A DNA stretch of 64,000 nt from Candidatus Promineifilum breve (GTDB taxonomy: Bacteria; Chloroflexota; Anaerolineae; Promineifilales; Promineifilaceae). Shown here one piece after another: positions 33,634 to 42,500 of the stretch. The first letter of the stretch is position 1. Every line of letters starts with the position of its first letter. The position numbers and the translations under genes were made by a program. The notes beneath the pieces were generated by a model that was not told the DNA's origin, did no database searches, and saw only the letters and a program-made list of their open reading frames with translations. The stretch covers positions 310,001-374,000 of the forward strand of contig NZ_LN890656.1 of NCBI RefSeq assembly GCF_900066015.1, read 5' to 3'.

Positions 33634-35901
33634 ATGCATCGCAAGCATTTTGCGGTTTTATTGCTGGCCCTCGTGTTGATGCTCAGCCTGACGTCCCTGG
33701 CCATGGGTCAGGGCGACGACTTGCTGGCCGAAGACCGTGCCCTGCGCGGCGGCGACGGCGACAACCTGCCCCACCCGTTGGGCAAGCAGCAGAGCGGGCA
33801 GCGCCAGTTGGCCCTGCAACAGGTATTGCGCACCGCCACCCCGGCGGGCGTTGTCCAGCTTGGCCCGAACGAGTTTGTTCAACTGGAGCGCGAGGACGAG
33901 GATTCGATCCTGACGATCCTGGGCGAGTTCGGCAATCGCGTCCATCCCAGCTACGGCGGCGCCCAAGGCCCGCGCAAGAACACGATTCCCGAACCGGATC
34001 GCAGCGTGGATAACACCACGATCTGGACCGAGGATTTCAACCGCGACTACTATCTCGACCTGCTGTTCTCCGAAGAACCGGGCGCCATCTCGATGCGCAA
34101 TTACTACATCGAGCAGTCGTCGAACGTCTATGCCGTGAACGGCGACGTCTCCGACTGGGGGCGCGTGCGCTACAACACGGCGCGCTACGGCAACAATGCC
34201 TGCGGCAGCAACGTCTGCTCCACGGTGTGGTACTTCGTTCAGGATTCGGTGAACGAGTGGTACGACAACATGATCGCCAGCGGCATGTCGGCCGAAGACA
34301 TCAACGCCTACCTGGCCTCCTTTGACGTGTGGGACCGCTACGACTTCAACGGCAACGGCAACTTCGACGAGCCGGACGGTTACATCGACCACTTCCAGTC
34401 GGTTCATGCCGGCGAGGGCGAGGAAACCGGCGGCGGCGCGTTCGGCACCGATGCTATCTGGAGCCATCGCTGGTACGCCTTCTATAACCTGATCGGTTCG
34501 GCCGGCCCGTCGTTCAACATGTACGGCGGCCTGCAGATCGGCGATTCCGACTACTGGATCGGCGACTACACCATCGAGCCGGAGAACGGCGGCGTGGGCG
34601 TGTTCGCCCATGAATTCGCCCACGACCTGGGCCTGCCCGACCTGTATGACACGGCCGGCGGCGAGAATTCGACCGGCTTCTGGACGCTGATGTCGCAGGG
34701 TTCCTACGGCAACGACGGCACGACCGACATCGGCAGCAAGCCGACCCACATGGGCAACTGGGAGAAGTTCCAGCTTGGTTGGCTCGACTACGCCGTGGCC
34801 TTCGCCGGTCAGCGCCAGCGCATGATCCTCGGCCCGGCCGCCACGACCACCAACCGCGCCCAAGGCGCCTTCATCGTGCTGCCCGACAAGCAGGTTGACC
34901 TCGACCTGGGCGACCCGTATGCCGGGGAGAACTTCTACTACAGCGGTTCGGGCGACGACCTCGATAACCTGATGTACCGCGAGTTCGATCTGCCGGCCGG
35001 GGCCATGCTGACGGCTCAGGTGCGCTACCAGATCGAACTGGATTGGGATTACGCCTACGTGATCGTCTCCGATGACGGCGGCGCGACCTGGCACCACGTC
35101 GAGACCAATCTGTCGACCAACGACGACCCCAACGGCCAGAACTTCGGCAACGGCATCACCGGCGATTCCGGTGGCGCGTGGGTCGAGCTGACCGCCGACC
35201 TGTCGGCCTACACCGGCCCGACGCTGGTGGGCTTCCGCTACTGGACCGACGGCGCGGTGGCCGAGCCGGGCTTCATGATCGACGAGATCGCCATCACCGG
35301 TTCGCCCGTCGATGGCGCCGAGAGCGACATGGGCTGGACGTTCGACCCCGAGGGCGGCTTCCACGTGACGACCGGCTCCTCGACGTCGTTCTACTTCAAT
35401 GCCTACGTGCTGGAGTATCGCCAGTACTGGGGCTTTGACGAGTCGCTGCGCGACGGCCCGTACAACTTCGGCTTCCTGGATAACCCCGACCTGCAGAACT
35501 GGGTCGAGCACTTCCCCTATCAGGACGGCCTGTTGATCAACTACTGGGACGGTTCGCAGTCCGATAACAACACCAGCCAGCACCCCGGCGAGGGTCTGGT
35601 CCTGCCCATCGACGCCCACCCGGCGACGATGTACCGCGCCGACGGCGTGCCGTGGCGGCCGCGCGTGCAGTCCTATGACTCCCCGTTCGGCATCTGGCGG
35701 ACGGATGCCATCACGCTGCACCGCAACAGCATGCCTTCGGTCCATCGCAGCCTGCGCCCGGTGCGCCTGTTCAACGACAACATGCAATACTGGAACCCGG
35801 AAACGCCGACCGCCGGCGTGATGAACCCGCACACCAACACGCGCGTGCGCATCATCGGCGTCAGCCATACCGGCGCGTTCATGAATATCGAAATCCGCTA
35901 A
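33634..35901 (+). CDS. Secreted M6 (immune inhibitor A-like) metalloprotease
   Basis: The 755-residue protein starts with a signal peptide, MHRKHFAVLLLALVLMLSLT ... AMGQG. The zinc site is FAHEFAHDLGLPDLYDT, an HExxH motif near residue 326 with the M6-type GLPD follow-up and a downstream STGFWTLMSQGS segment. An InhA-like beta-sandwich with YAYVIVSDDGGATW and a C-terminal module (YRQYWGFDESLRDGPYNFGF, then LLINYWDG) complete the architecture. The family degrades extracellular proteins. AGAGGAAAA precedes the ATG. Single-gene transcription from a long leader is likely. Confidence 0.92.
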   Translation: MHRKHFAVLLLALVLMLSLTSLAMGQGDDLLAEDRALRGGDGDNLPHPLGKQQSGQRQLALQQVLRTATPAGVVQLGPNEFVQLEREDEDSILTILGEFGNRVHPSYGGAQGPRKNTIPEPDRSVDNTTIWTEDFNRDYYLDLLFSEEPGAISMRNYYIEQSSNVYAVNGDVSDWGRVRYNTARYGNNACGSNVCSTVWYFVQDSVNEWYDNMIASGMSAEDINAYLASFDVWDRYDFNGNGNFDEPDGYIDHFQSVHAGEGEETGGGAFGTDAIWSHRWYAFYNLIGSAGPSFNMYGGLQIGDSDYWIGDYTIEPENGGVGVFAHEFAHDLGLPDLYDTAGGENSTGFWTLMSQGSYGNDGTTDIGSKPTHMGNWEKFQLGWLDYAVAFAGQRQRMILGPAATTTNRAQGAFIVLPDKQVDLDLGDPYAGENFYYSGSGDDLDNLMYREFDLPAGAMLTAQVRYQIELDWDYAYVIVSDDGGATWHHVETNLSTNDDPNGQNFGNGITGDSGGAWVELTADLSAYTGPTLVGFRYWTDGAVAEPGFMIDEIAITGSPVDGAESDMGWTFDPEGGFHVTTGSSTSFYFNAYVLEYRQYWGFDESLRDGPYNFGFLDNPDLQNWVEHFPYQDGLLINYWDGSQSDNNTSQHPGEGLVLPIDAHPATMYRADGVPWRPRVQSYDSPFGIWRTDAITLHRNSMPSVHRSLRPVRLFNDNMQYWNPETPTAGVMNPHTNTRVRIIGVSHTGAFMNIEIR

Positions 35902-35906
35902 TCGCC

Positions 35907-36289
35907 TGTAGGGCGGGTTGGCAACCCGCCCTTCTAGCCTTATATCGTTAGCCATGGGGGCGGGTGAATAACCCGCCCCTTTTTGTTGTAGGTGGAGCTT
36001 CCAGCTCCACCAGCACCACCTTGGCCCGGCGGGTGGAACTGGAAGTTCCACCTACGAGGCTTGTAGGTGGAGCTTCCAGCTCCACCGGAGTTTCCAGCTC
36101 CACCTTAGCCCGACGGGTGGAACTGGAAGTTCCACCTACGAGGCTTGTAGGTGGAGCTTCCAGCTCCACCGGAGTTTCCAGCTCCACCTTAGCCCGACGG
36201 GTGGAACTGGAAGTTCCACCTACGAGGCTTGTAGGTGGAGCTTCCAGCTCCACTTTGGCCCGGCGGGTGGAACTGGAAGTTCCACCTAC
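35907..36289. repeat. Palindromic GGCGGGTT hairpins and four tandem GTAGGTGGAGCTTCC units
   Basis: After the protease gene come GTAGGGCGGGTTGGCAACCC hairpins (35907-35979). Then follow tandem units (35988-36289) in which GTAGGTGGAGCTTCCAGC is mirrored by GGAACTGGAAGTTCCACC, around TTAGCCCGACGG or TTGGCCCGGCGG. Each unit folds into a hairpin. No coding function is supported. Confidence 0.85.
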
Positions 36290-36355
36290 GATCTCAGCGT
36301 TAAACCGGCTAAATGATCCTGGACAAGCGCCGGGCAATTCTTTATTTTGGGGGGC

Positions 36356-37231
36356 ATGAGCAAGAAACAACCGACCCCCCAGGACATCCCCCCGCAGACC
36401 CAACGGACGCAGCCCGGCCGCGAGACGCGCATGACGCCTCGGCCGCAGTTCGCAGCGCCCGACTATCGCCCGGCCGACAAGCTGGCCGGCAAAGTGGCCC
36501 TCATCACCGGCGGCGATAGCGGCATCGGCCGGGCCGTGGCCGTGATCTTCGCCCGCGAGGGGGCCGATATTGCCATCGTCTATCTGAACGAGCACGACGA
36601 CGCCCAGGAGACGCAACGGCTGGTGAAGGCCGAGGGGCGGCGCTGCATCCTGATGGACGGCGACGCCGGCGACGCGACCTTTTGCCGCCAGGCCGTGGCC
36701 CGCACCGTGCGCGAATTGGGCGGCCTGAACGTGCTGGTGAACAACGCCGCCGAGCAGCACCCCCAGGAGCGCTTCGAGGACATCACCGCCGAGCAGTGGG
36801 AGAAGACGTTTCGCACCAACATCCACGCCTACTTCTACCTGACCCACGCCGCGCTGCCGCATCTGGGGCAGGGAGACACGATCATCAACACCACCTCGGT
36901 GACGGCCTACCGGGGCAGCCCCCATCTGGTCGATTATTCGGCCACCAAGGGGGCCATCGTCACCTTCACCCGCTCGTTGGGCATCCAACTGGCCCAGCGC
37001 GGCACAGGCATCCGCGTCAACGGCGTGGCCCCCGGCCCCATCTGGACGCCGCTCATCCCCAGCACGTTCACGGCCGGCAAGGTGGACGAGTTCGGGGCCG
37101 ACACGCCCATGGCCCGCCCCGGCCAGCCGGAAGAAGTGGCCCCGGCCTACGTCTTTCTGGCCTCGACCGATTCGTCCTATATCACCGGGCAGGTGATTCA
37201 TCCGAATGGGGGGGAGATTGTGAATGCGTAG
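36356..37231 (+). CDS. Short-chain dehydrogenase/reductase (general-stress glucose-dehydrogenase-like)
   Basis: The 291-residue SDR has an N-terminal extension rich in Gln, Pro and Arg (KKQPTPQDIPPQTQRTQPG), typical of the YhdF/YhxD/GsiB-region subfamily. The cofactor motif is TGGDSGIGRAVAV, the NNAA motif is present, and the active-site Ser and YxxxK lie in TTSVTAYRG and VDYSATKGA. It should use NAD(P) to oxidise or reduce an alcohol or ketone; the substrate is unknown. ATG 36356 follows a GGGGGG stretch and is preferred to the TTG at 36347. Confidence 0.9.
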   Translation: MSKKQPTPQDIPPQTQRTQPGRETRMTPRPQFAAPDYRPADKLAGKVALITGGDSGIGRAVAVIFAREGADIAIVYLNEHDDAQETQRLVKAEGRRCILMDGDAGDATFCRQAVARTVRELGGLNVLVNNAAEQHPQERFEDITAEQWEKTFRTNIHAYFYLTHAALPHLGQGDTIINTTSVTAYRGSPHLVDYSATKGAIVTFTRSLGIQLAQRGTGIRVNGVAPGPIWTPLIPSTFTAGKVDEFGADTPMARPGQPEEVAPAYVFLASTDSSYITGQVIHPNGGEIVNA

Positions 37232-37233
37232 GG

Positions 37234-37300
37234 GGTGGCGAGTGGCGGGTGGCGAGTGGCAGGTCACCCGCCACTCGCCACCCGCCACCCGCCACTCTTC
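37234..37300. repeat. GGTGGCG palindrome at the end of the SDR gene
   Basis: GGTGGCGAGTGGCGGGTGGCGAGTGGC words are mirrored by GCCACTCGCCACCCGCCACC, giving a hairpin three bases after the stop. It could act as a terminator. Confidence 0.8.
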
Positions 37301-37315
37301 ATTCGTCATTCCCCG

Positions 37316-37344
37316 TTGACATTCCCGCACGGGCTAATTACACT
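37316..37344 (+). promoter_or_regulatory. Sigma-70 promoter of the EAD/DUF2283/lipoprotein cluster
   Basis: Perfect TTGACA (37316-37321) and TACACT (37339-37344) are separated by 17 bases, about 40 bases before the GTG start at 37383. Confidence 0.7.
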
Positions 37345-37382
37345 AGCCTTAGGGCCATTGGCTAACCCGGCCCCAGTGGAGT

Positions 37383-38171
37383 GTGTTCGCCTTGCTCGTG
37401 ATCGATCTTGTCCGGCTGCGCAACCTCATCTTGAACCACTTCGACCCGGAGGAACTCAACAGCCTGATGTTTGAGTTGGGCATCCGCAAGGGGGATATAA
37501 GCGGGGCGACGATCAGCGCGCGCGTGGAGGAGCTGGTGGCCTATTGCCAACGGCAGGGCCAACTGGAGGTTCTCTATGCCGAGTGCGTCCGGTTGCGCCC
37601 GGTGGTGGATTGGGCGGCCGTGCGCGTGGCCGCGGTGGGGCCTGGCCCGGCGGCCGACCCGCGCCTGGCCGCCGCTCTGAGCGAGGTGAGGGCCTTCAAA
37701 GCACTGCTGGATGAAGGGCGCGAGATATTCCTGCGCAACAACGCCCAACGCGGCCGGCTGCATGATCTCATCCACGCCAACCATGCCGGCGAAATCCCGC
37801 CAAACAAGGGGTATGACGATCTGTTCTATAAGATGTTCGACCACTTGAACGAGGAGGAGAAGGCACTCTTCCACATCGTGCGCGGCAACACAAGAGTGGG
37901 GATGCACCGGATCAACGCCCGTATCCAGGATTGGGCCGACAATCACGACGTGGCGGCCATGTTCCCGCAGCAGTCGCCGTCCGTTCTGGCGCTGGAGCGC
38001 GAGCTAAAGGAATTGCGCAGCCACCTGTCCGAGTGGTTCAGCAAATACGAGGAGACGTTTAAGCCTGACCCGAAGCGGACGCTGGTCTATCTGAACGATG
38101 AGAATAAGCATGGTACGAAGTGGCCGCCGGGATTGAATGGGGCGGTGGCGGCCTTGTTGGCTGAGGCGTAG
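37383..38171 (+). CDS. Effector-associated domain (EAD) protein with unknown C-terminal domain
   Basis: Residues ~9-76 (LRNLILNHFDPEELNSLMF, ELGIRKGDISGA, then LRPVVDW) align with the EAD of the protein at 5999. They share HF/YF, EE, LGI, GAT and a final aromatic VDW/VEW. The remaining ~180 residues are mostly helical (DLFYKMFDHLNEEEKALFHI, VLALERELKELRSHLSEWF) with no recognised domain. EADs link sensors, NTPases and effectors in bacterial conflict systems. Here the partner is not the metacaspase but the two genes downstream, or remote EAD proteins. The start is a GTG with GGAG a few bases upstream; GTG 37398 is an alternative. Confidence 0.65.
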   Translation: MFALLVIDLVRLRNLILNHFDPEELNSLMFELGIRKGDISGATISARVEELVAYCQRQGQLEVLYAECVRLRPVVDWAAVRVAAVGPGPAADPRLAAALSEVRAFKALLDEGREIFLRNNAQRGRLHDLIHANHAGEIPPNKGYDDLFYKMFDHLNEEEKALFHIVRGNTRVGMHRINARIQDWADNHDVAAMFPQQSPSVLALERELKELRSHLSEWFSKYEETFKPDPKRTLVYLNDENKHGTKWPPGLNGAVAALLAEA

Positions 38172-38173
38172 CA

Positions 38174-38380
38174 ATGAAAGTAATATTCGATCCTACCACC
38201 GACACGTTGACCATCATATTTTCTGAGACTGTCGTGACGGAGAGCGACGAGGATAAGCCGGGCGTGATTCTGGATTACGACACCGAGGGCAACCTGGTCG
38301 CCATCGAAATCCTCGATGCCTCACGACGCGTGGAAATCCCATCCCGAATCGAGTACCAGGTAACGCCAATTACAGCTTGA
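38174..38380 (+). CDS. DUF2283 family small protein
   Basis: The 68-residue protein MKVIFDPTTDTLTIIFSETV ... GVILDYDTEGNLVAIEILDA matches DUF2283. These are small proteins frequently found near toxin-antitoxin and conflict genes, with no proven function. Its ATG lies two bases after the stop of the EAD gene, so it is very likely co-translated with it. Confidence 0.8.
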   Translation: MKVIFDPTTDTLTIIFSETVVTESDEDKPGVILDYDTEGNLVAIEILDASRRVEIPSRIEYQVTPITA

Positions 38381-38388
38381 ATGGACGG

Positions 38389-39240
38389 ATGCCCGTGAAG
38401 AAGTCACTCGCTTTCCTTCTTATCGTAGTTACGCTGCTAACTGCCTGTTCCGAAAGTTCCCGCGCCGCCATCGGCTCGTGGCTGCGCGACAGTGGCGGCC
38501 CGGCGGCGGCCGAGGGGGCGCGCGTGGCCCTGACGGCGGCGGTCGAGGCGGCCCAGACCAACGTGCCCCGCGCCCAGACGGCGGCGGCCGCGGCCGCGGC
38601 CACCGGCGGCCCCATCGCCCGCACGCTGGTGGCCGAGGGGGCTGTGGCCGGCGGCACGCTGGGCGCCGAAATATTGGCGACGGGCGGCCCCATCGCCGGG
38701 ACGGCCGTGGCCGGCGGCTTCGACGCGCTGAGCACGCGCGCCGCCCAGGAGCCGGGCTATCGCTGCCCGGCGGTGGTCTATGACACCAACAGCGACCTTA
38801 ACGTGGTGGTCGATATCAGCGGGGCGCAACTGGACGCGGCCATCGCCGCCAGCGTGCCCGGCAGCCCGCTCATCGGGTTGGGCGGGGCGTTCGTCGATGC
38901 CGGGCGCGCCTATGGCCTGAGCGCCTACTATCTGGCCGCCCATGCCGCCTGGGCTTCGGCCTGGGGTACGAGCGCCCTGGCGACGGTCAAGAACAACCCG
39001 TTCGGCTATGGGGCCACGCTGGCCTGCCCCTACGATTGCGCCGTGCCCTTCAATTCGCGCGAGGAGGCGATCAACTTCATCGCCCCGCTGGTGAAGGCCG
39101 ACTATCTGACCCCCGGCGGCCGCTTCTACACCACGCCGACGCTGGCCGGCATGGAGCCGATCTTCTCCGGCGACCCGGCCTGGGCGGAGGGGATTAGTTC
39201 GGTGATGAATTTGTTGCGGCAGAACACACCGTGTCCGTAA
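38389..39240 (+). CDS. Lipoprotein with glucosaminidase-like domain lacking the catalytic Glu
   Basis: ATG 38389 opens a lipoprotein signal (PVKKSLAFLLIVVTLLTAC). An Ala/Gly-rich region is followed by a GH73-like N-acetylglucosaminidase core, GLSAYYLAAHAAWASAWGTS, KNNPFGYGA and FNSREEAINFIAPLV. In active relatives the HAAxE segment carries the catalytic Glu; here that position reads HAAWASAWG, so Glu is replaced by Ala. The domain may bind rather than cut peptidoglycan. The gene starts 8 bases after the DUF2283 stop, giving a three-gene cluster with the EAD protein. Confidence 0.68.
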   Translation: MPVKKSLAFLLIVVTLLTACSESSRAAIGSWLRDSGGPAAAEGARVALTAAVEAAQTNVPRAQTAAAAAAATGGPIARTLVAEGAVAGGTLGAEILATGGPIAGTAVAGGFDALSTRAAQEPGYRCPAVVYDTNSDLNVVVDISGAQLDAAIAASVPGSPLIGLGGAFVDAGRAYGLSAYYLAAHAAWASAWGTSALATVKNNPFGYGATLACPYDCAVPFNSREEAINFIAPLVKADYLTPGGRFYTTPTLAGMEPIFSGDPAWAEGISSVMNLLRQNTPCP

Positions 39241-39241
39241 A

Positions 39242-39340
39242 TATGAATTAGGAATTACGAATTAGGAATTAGGAATTAGGAATTAAGAGCGCGTTCTTCA
39301 TTCGTAATTCGTAATTCCTAATTCCTAATTCGTATTTCTG
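39242..39340. repeat. AATTAGGAATTACG word palindrome
   Basis: Tandem TTAGGAATTACGAATT words (39246-39283) are mirrored by ATTCGTAATTCGTAATTCC words (39300-39332). This is the same word family as 19831-19973. The hairpin directly follows the lipoprotein stop. Confidence 0.8.
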
Positions 39341-39368
39341 TTGACTTTTCAATCACATCCACTAAAAT
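39341..39368 (+). promoter_or_regulatory. Promoter of the amylase gene
   Basis: TTGACT (39341-39346) and TAAAAT (39363-39368) are separated by 16 bases, just past the repeat block and 138 bases before the ATG. Confidence 0.55.
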
Positions 39369-39384
39369 AGCGAGCGTAGAAGGA

Positions 39385-39416
39385 AGGAGCAGGCCAAATT
39401 TGGGCTGCTCCTTTTT
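39385..39416 (+). terminator. Rho-independent terminator-like hairpin in the amylase leader
   Basis: AGGAGCAG-GCCAAATTTGGG-CTGCTCCT (39385-39412) is a strong stem followed by TTTTT (39412-39416). It lies downstream of the putative promoter but ~90 nt before the amylase ATG. It could be an attenuator. If the promoter call is wrong, it would terminate upstream transcripts. Confidence 0.6.
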
Positions 39417-39505
39417 GCTTGGTGGCCGGTTCCGGCCATCGAGGGTTGCGCTATTCGCTCCGCGCAACGGGCGCCGTATCGTTACAAATCGTTAGAGGTG
39501 AAACC

Positions 39506-42500
39506 ATGTTCCCATCCCCTGTTCCCCTTCGCCGCGCGTTGGCGCTGGCGCTTGTCTTCTTATTGGCCGTGCTGGTCACTCCGGTCTTCGTGGCCGGCGC
39601 GGCCAGCCACGACAACAACGTTCAGTGGGCCGAGTTGGGCCACAACAGCCGCGACGTGCTCTTCCGCGGCCCCGGCGGGGCGCAACCCACCGGGACGGCC
39701 GTCCGTCTGCGCCTGCGCGCCGCCGATGGCGACCTGACCGCGGCCCAGGTGCGCGTCTACAATGACCGCATCAATCAAGAGAACATCTATAACATGACCA
39801 AAGTCGCCTCCGGCGTCACCTTCACCGGCGACTCGGCGGTCTATGAGTTCTGGGAGGTCACCCTGCCGGCCCCGCCCGACCCGACCATCTTCTGGTATCG
39901 CTTCATCGCCATCGACGGCAGCGACACCGATTTCTACGAGGACGACGCGGCCCGCACCGGCGGCTGGGGTGAGGCCTTCGACGAAAGCCCCGACAATAGC
40001 TGGCAGTTGACCTACTACGATCCGGCCTTCCAGACGCCCGATTGGGTCAAGAACGCCGTCATCTACCAGATCTTCCCCGACCGCTTCCGCGACGGCAACA
40101 GCGCCAACAACCCGCTGGCGGGCCAGTTCTTCTACGGCGCGTTCGACACCATCGTGCGCAGCAACACGACCGACTGGAACACCCACATCTGCGACCCGCG
40201 CAACAACGCCGGCAGTGTGGCGACGTGTGAACTCAAGTACAGCCAGAACTTCTATGGCGGCGACTTGCAGGGCATCATCGACAAGCTCGACTACATCGAT
40301 GGGTTGGGCGTCACGGCCCTCTACCTCAACCCCATCTTCGAGTCGCCGTCGAACCACAAGTATGACACCAAGGACTTCCTGGTCGTCGACGACAATTTCG
40401 GCGATCTGGCGAAGTTCCAGCAGTTGGTGACCGAGGCCAACAACCGCGGCATCCACATCATCCTCGACGGCGTGTTCAATCATAGCTCGTCGGACAGCAC
40501 CTACTTCGACCGCTACAGCCGCTGGGACGCCAACGGCAACCCGACGACGCTGGGCAATAATGACGGCAGCGGCGCGTGTGAATCCACGGCCTCGCCCTTC
40601 GTCGATTGGTACACCTTCTTTGAGTTCACCGGCCCCGGCCCGGCGCCCTGCTCCGACGACCGCGACTACCCCAAGTGGTTCGGCATCTTCGACACGCTGC
40701 CGGTCTTCCAGCACGACAACCCCGAAGTGCGCGACTACTTCATCGACAACGGCACGGCCGCTGTCGGCCCCTACTGGATCGACCAGGGGGCGGAGGGTTG
40801 GCGGCTCGACGTGGCCGGCGAGATCGACCACGGCCAGATCAACGACCCGGCCGACGACTACTGGGAAGATTTCCGCGCCGCCGTCCATGCCGTTGACCCC
40901 GACACCTATATCGTTGGCGAGGAGTGGGGCAATGCCACCTCGTGGACCGTCGGCGACGAGTGGGACGCGACGATGAACTACCAGTTCGGCGCTGCCGTCC
41001 TGTCTTTCTGGCGCCACGAAGCCTTCACCGACAACGACTTCAACAGCGGCAGTTCGGCCGGCGTGCTGAACCCGCTGGACGCGACCGGCGTCAGCGAGCG
41101 GCTGCTGAACCTGGAAGAGCGTTACGCGCCCGAGGCGTTCGCGGCCATGATGAACCTGTTCAACAGCCACGACACCAACCGCGTCCTGTTCCTGCTGAAC
41201 CACGACGTCGATCAGAACGACGTCGCCCTCTATAACGATGCCAACTACGACTGGAGCGACAGCATCACCCGCTACAAGGGCGCGCTGATCATGCAGATGA
41301 CGCTGCCCGGCGCGCCGACGGTCTACTACGGCGACGAGGTCGGCACGGTCAACCCGCCCGGCCGCGACGCCACCACGTGGCAGGACGACCCGTATAACCG
41401 CGCCCCCTTCCCGTGGCTCGATCAGACGGGCACGCCGTTCTATGCTCACATGCAGAGCCAGACGACGCAGGACGATCTGTCCGACTACGTCACCAGTCTG
41501 ACCGCCGCCCGCAACAGCCATCCGGCGCTGCGCACCGGTTCGTTCGACGTGATCGATAGCGGCAACACCGAAGTGTTCAGCTACGGCCGCAAGTCGGCCG
41601 CCGGGGACGAAATCCTCATCGTCCTGGTGAACAAGGGCGGCACGCCGCGGACGGTGACGCTCGATCTGAGCGGCTACACGCCTGACGCGGGTGTGCTGGA
41701 TGATTTGCTGAGCAGCGACATCTACGGCCTGAGCAGCGGCGCGGTGACCGTGCCGGTGCCGGCCATGGGCGGCCGTATCCTGCTGGTGCAGGGCACGTAT
41801 GCCTCGCCCGACGCGGTGAATGACCTGACGGCCACGGCCAACGGCGCGACGCAGGTCAACCTCGACTGGAGCGCGGCCAACGGCGCGGCCAGCTACGATG
41901 TCTATCGCAGCCTGCTCTCCGGCGGCGGCTATGAGTTCGTGGGCACCACGACCAACACCGACTACGCCGACACCAATCTGACCACGGGCGTGACCTACTA
42001 CTACGTCGTTGTGTCCCGCGCGGCCGATGGGCTGGCGAGCGGCTGGTCGAATGAGGCTTCGGCCACGCCGTCCATCCCCCTCGACAGTAGTTGGCGCAAT
42101 GTCCAGTGGCCGTGCGACATCCAGAACCACATCATCGGCGTCAACAACTACACGCCCACCGTCTACGGCCAGATCTGGGTCGGCGGCTACACCGACGCCC
42201 AGTCCACGCCGGTGGCCGGCATCATCGCCCAGGTCGGCTACGGCCCGGTCGGCGACGCGCCCACCGCGGCCACGTGGACCTGGTTCGATATGGAGCACAA
42301 CTCCGGCTACGACTTCAGCCAGAACAACGACGAGTTTCAGGGCCAGATGCTACCGACACAGCTCGGCAGCTTCAAGTACACCACCCGATACAGCGGCGAC
42401 GGTGGACTGACGTGGTATTACGCGGTCGTCGCCGGCTGCTCCCCCAATGACGCGCTGCGCGATCTGACGGTCATCCAAAGCAGCGACACGACCGCTCCGG

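Noticed and set aside
33658-36051. 797-codon open frame antisense to the M6 protease
   Set aside because: It is a mirror of a GC-rich gene with a clear HExxH protease on the other strand; no family motif, signal or ribosome-binding site was found.
39560-42298. 912-codon open frame antisense to the amylase
   Set aside because: It is a shadow frame of high-GC DNA. The plus strand shows all GH13 motifs in order.
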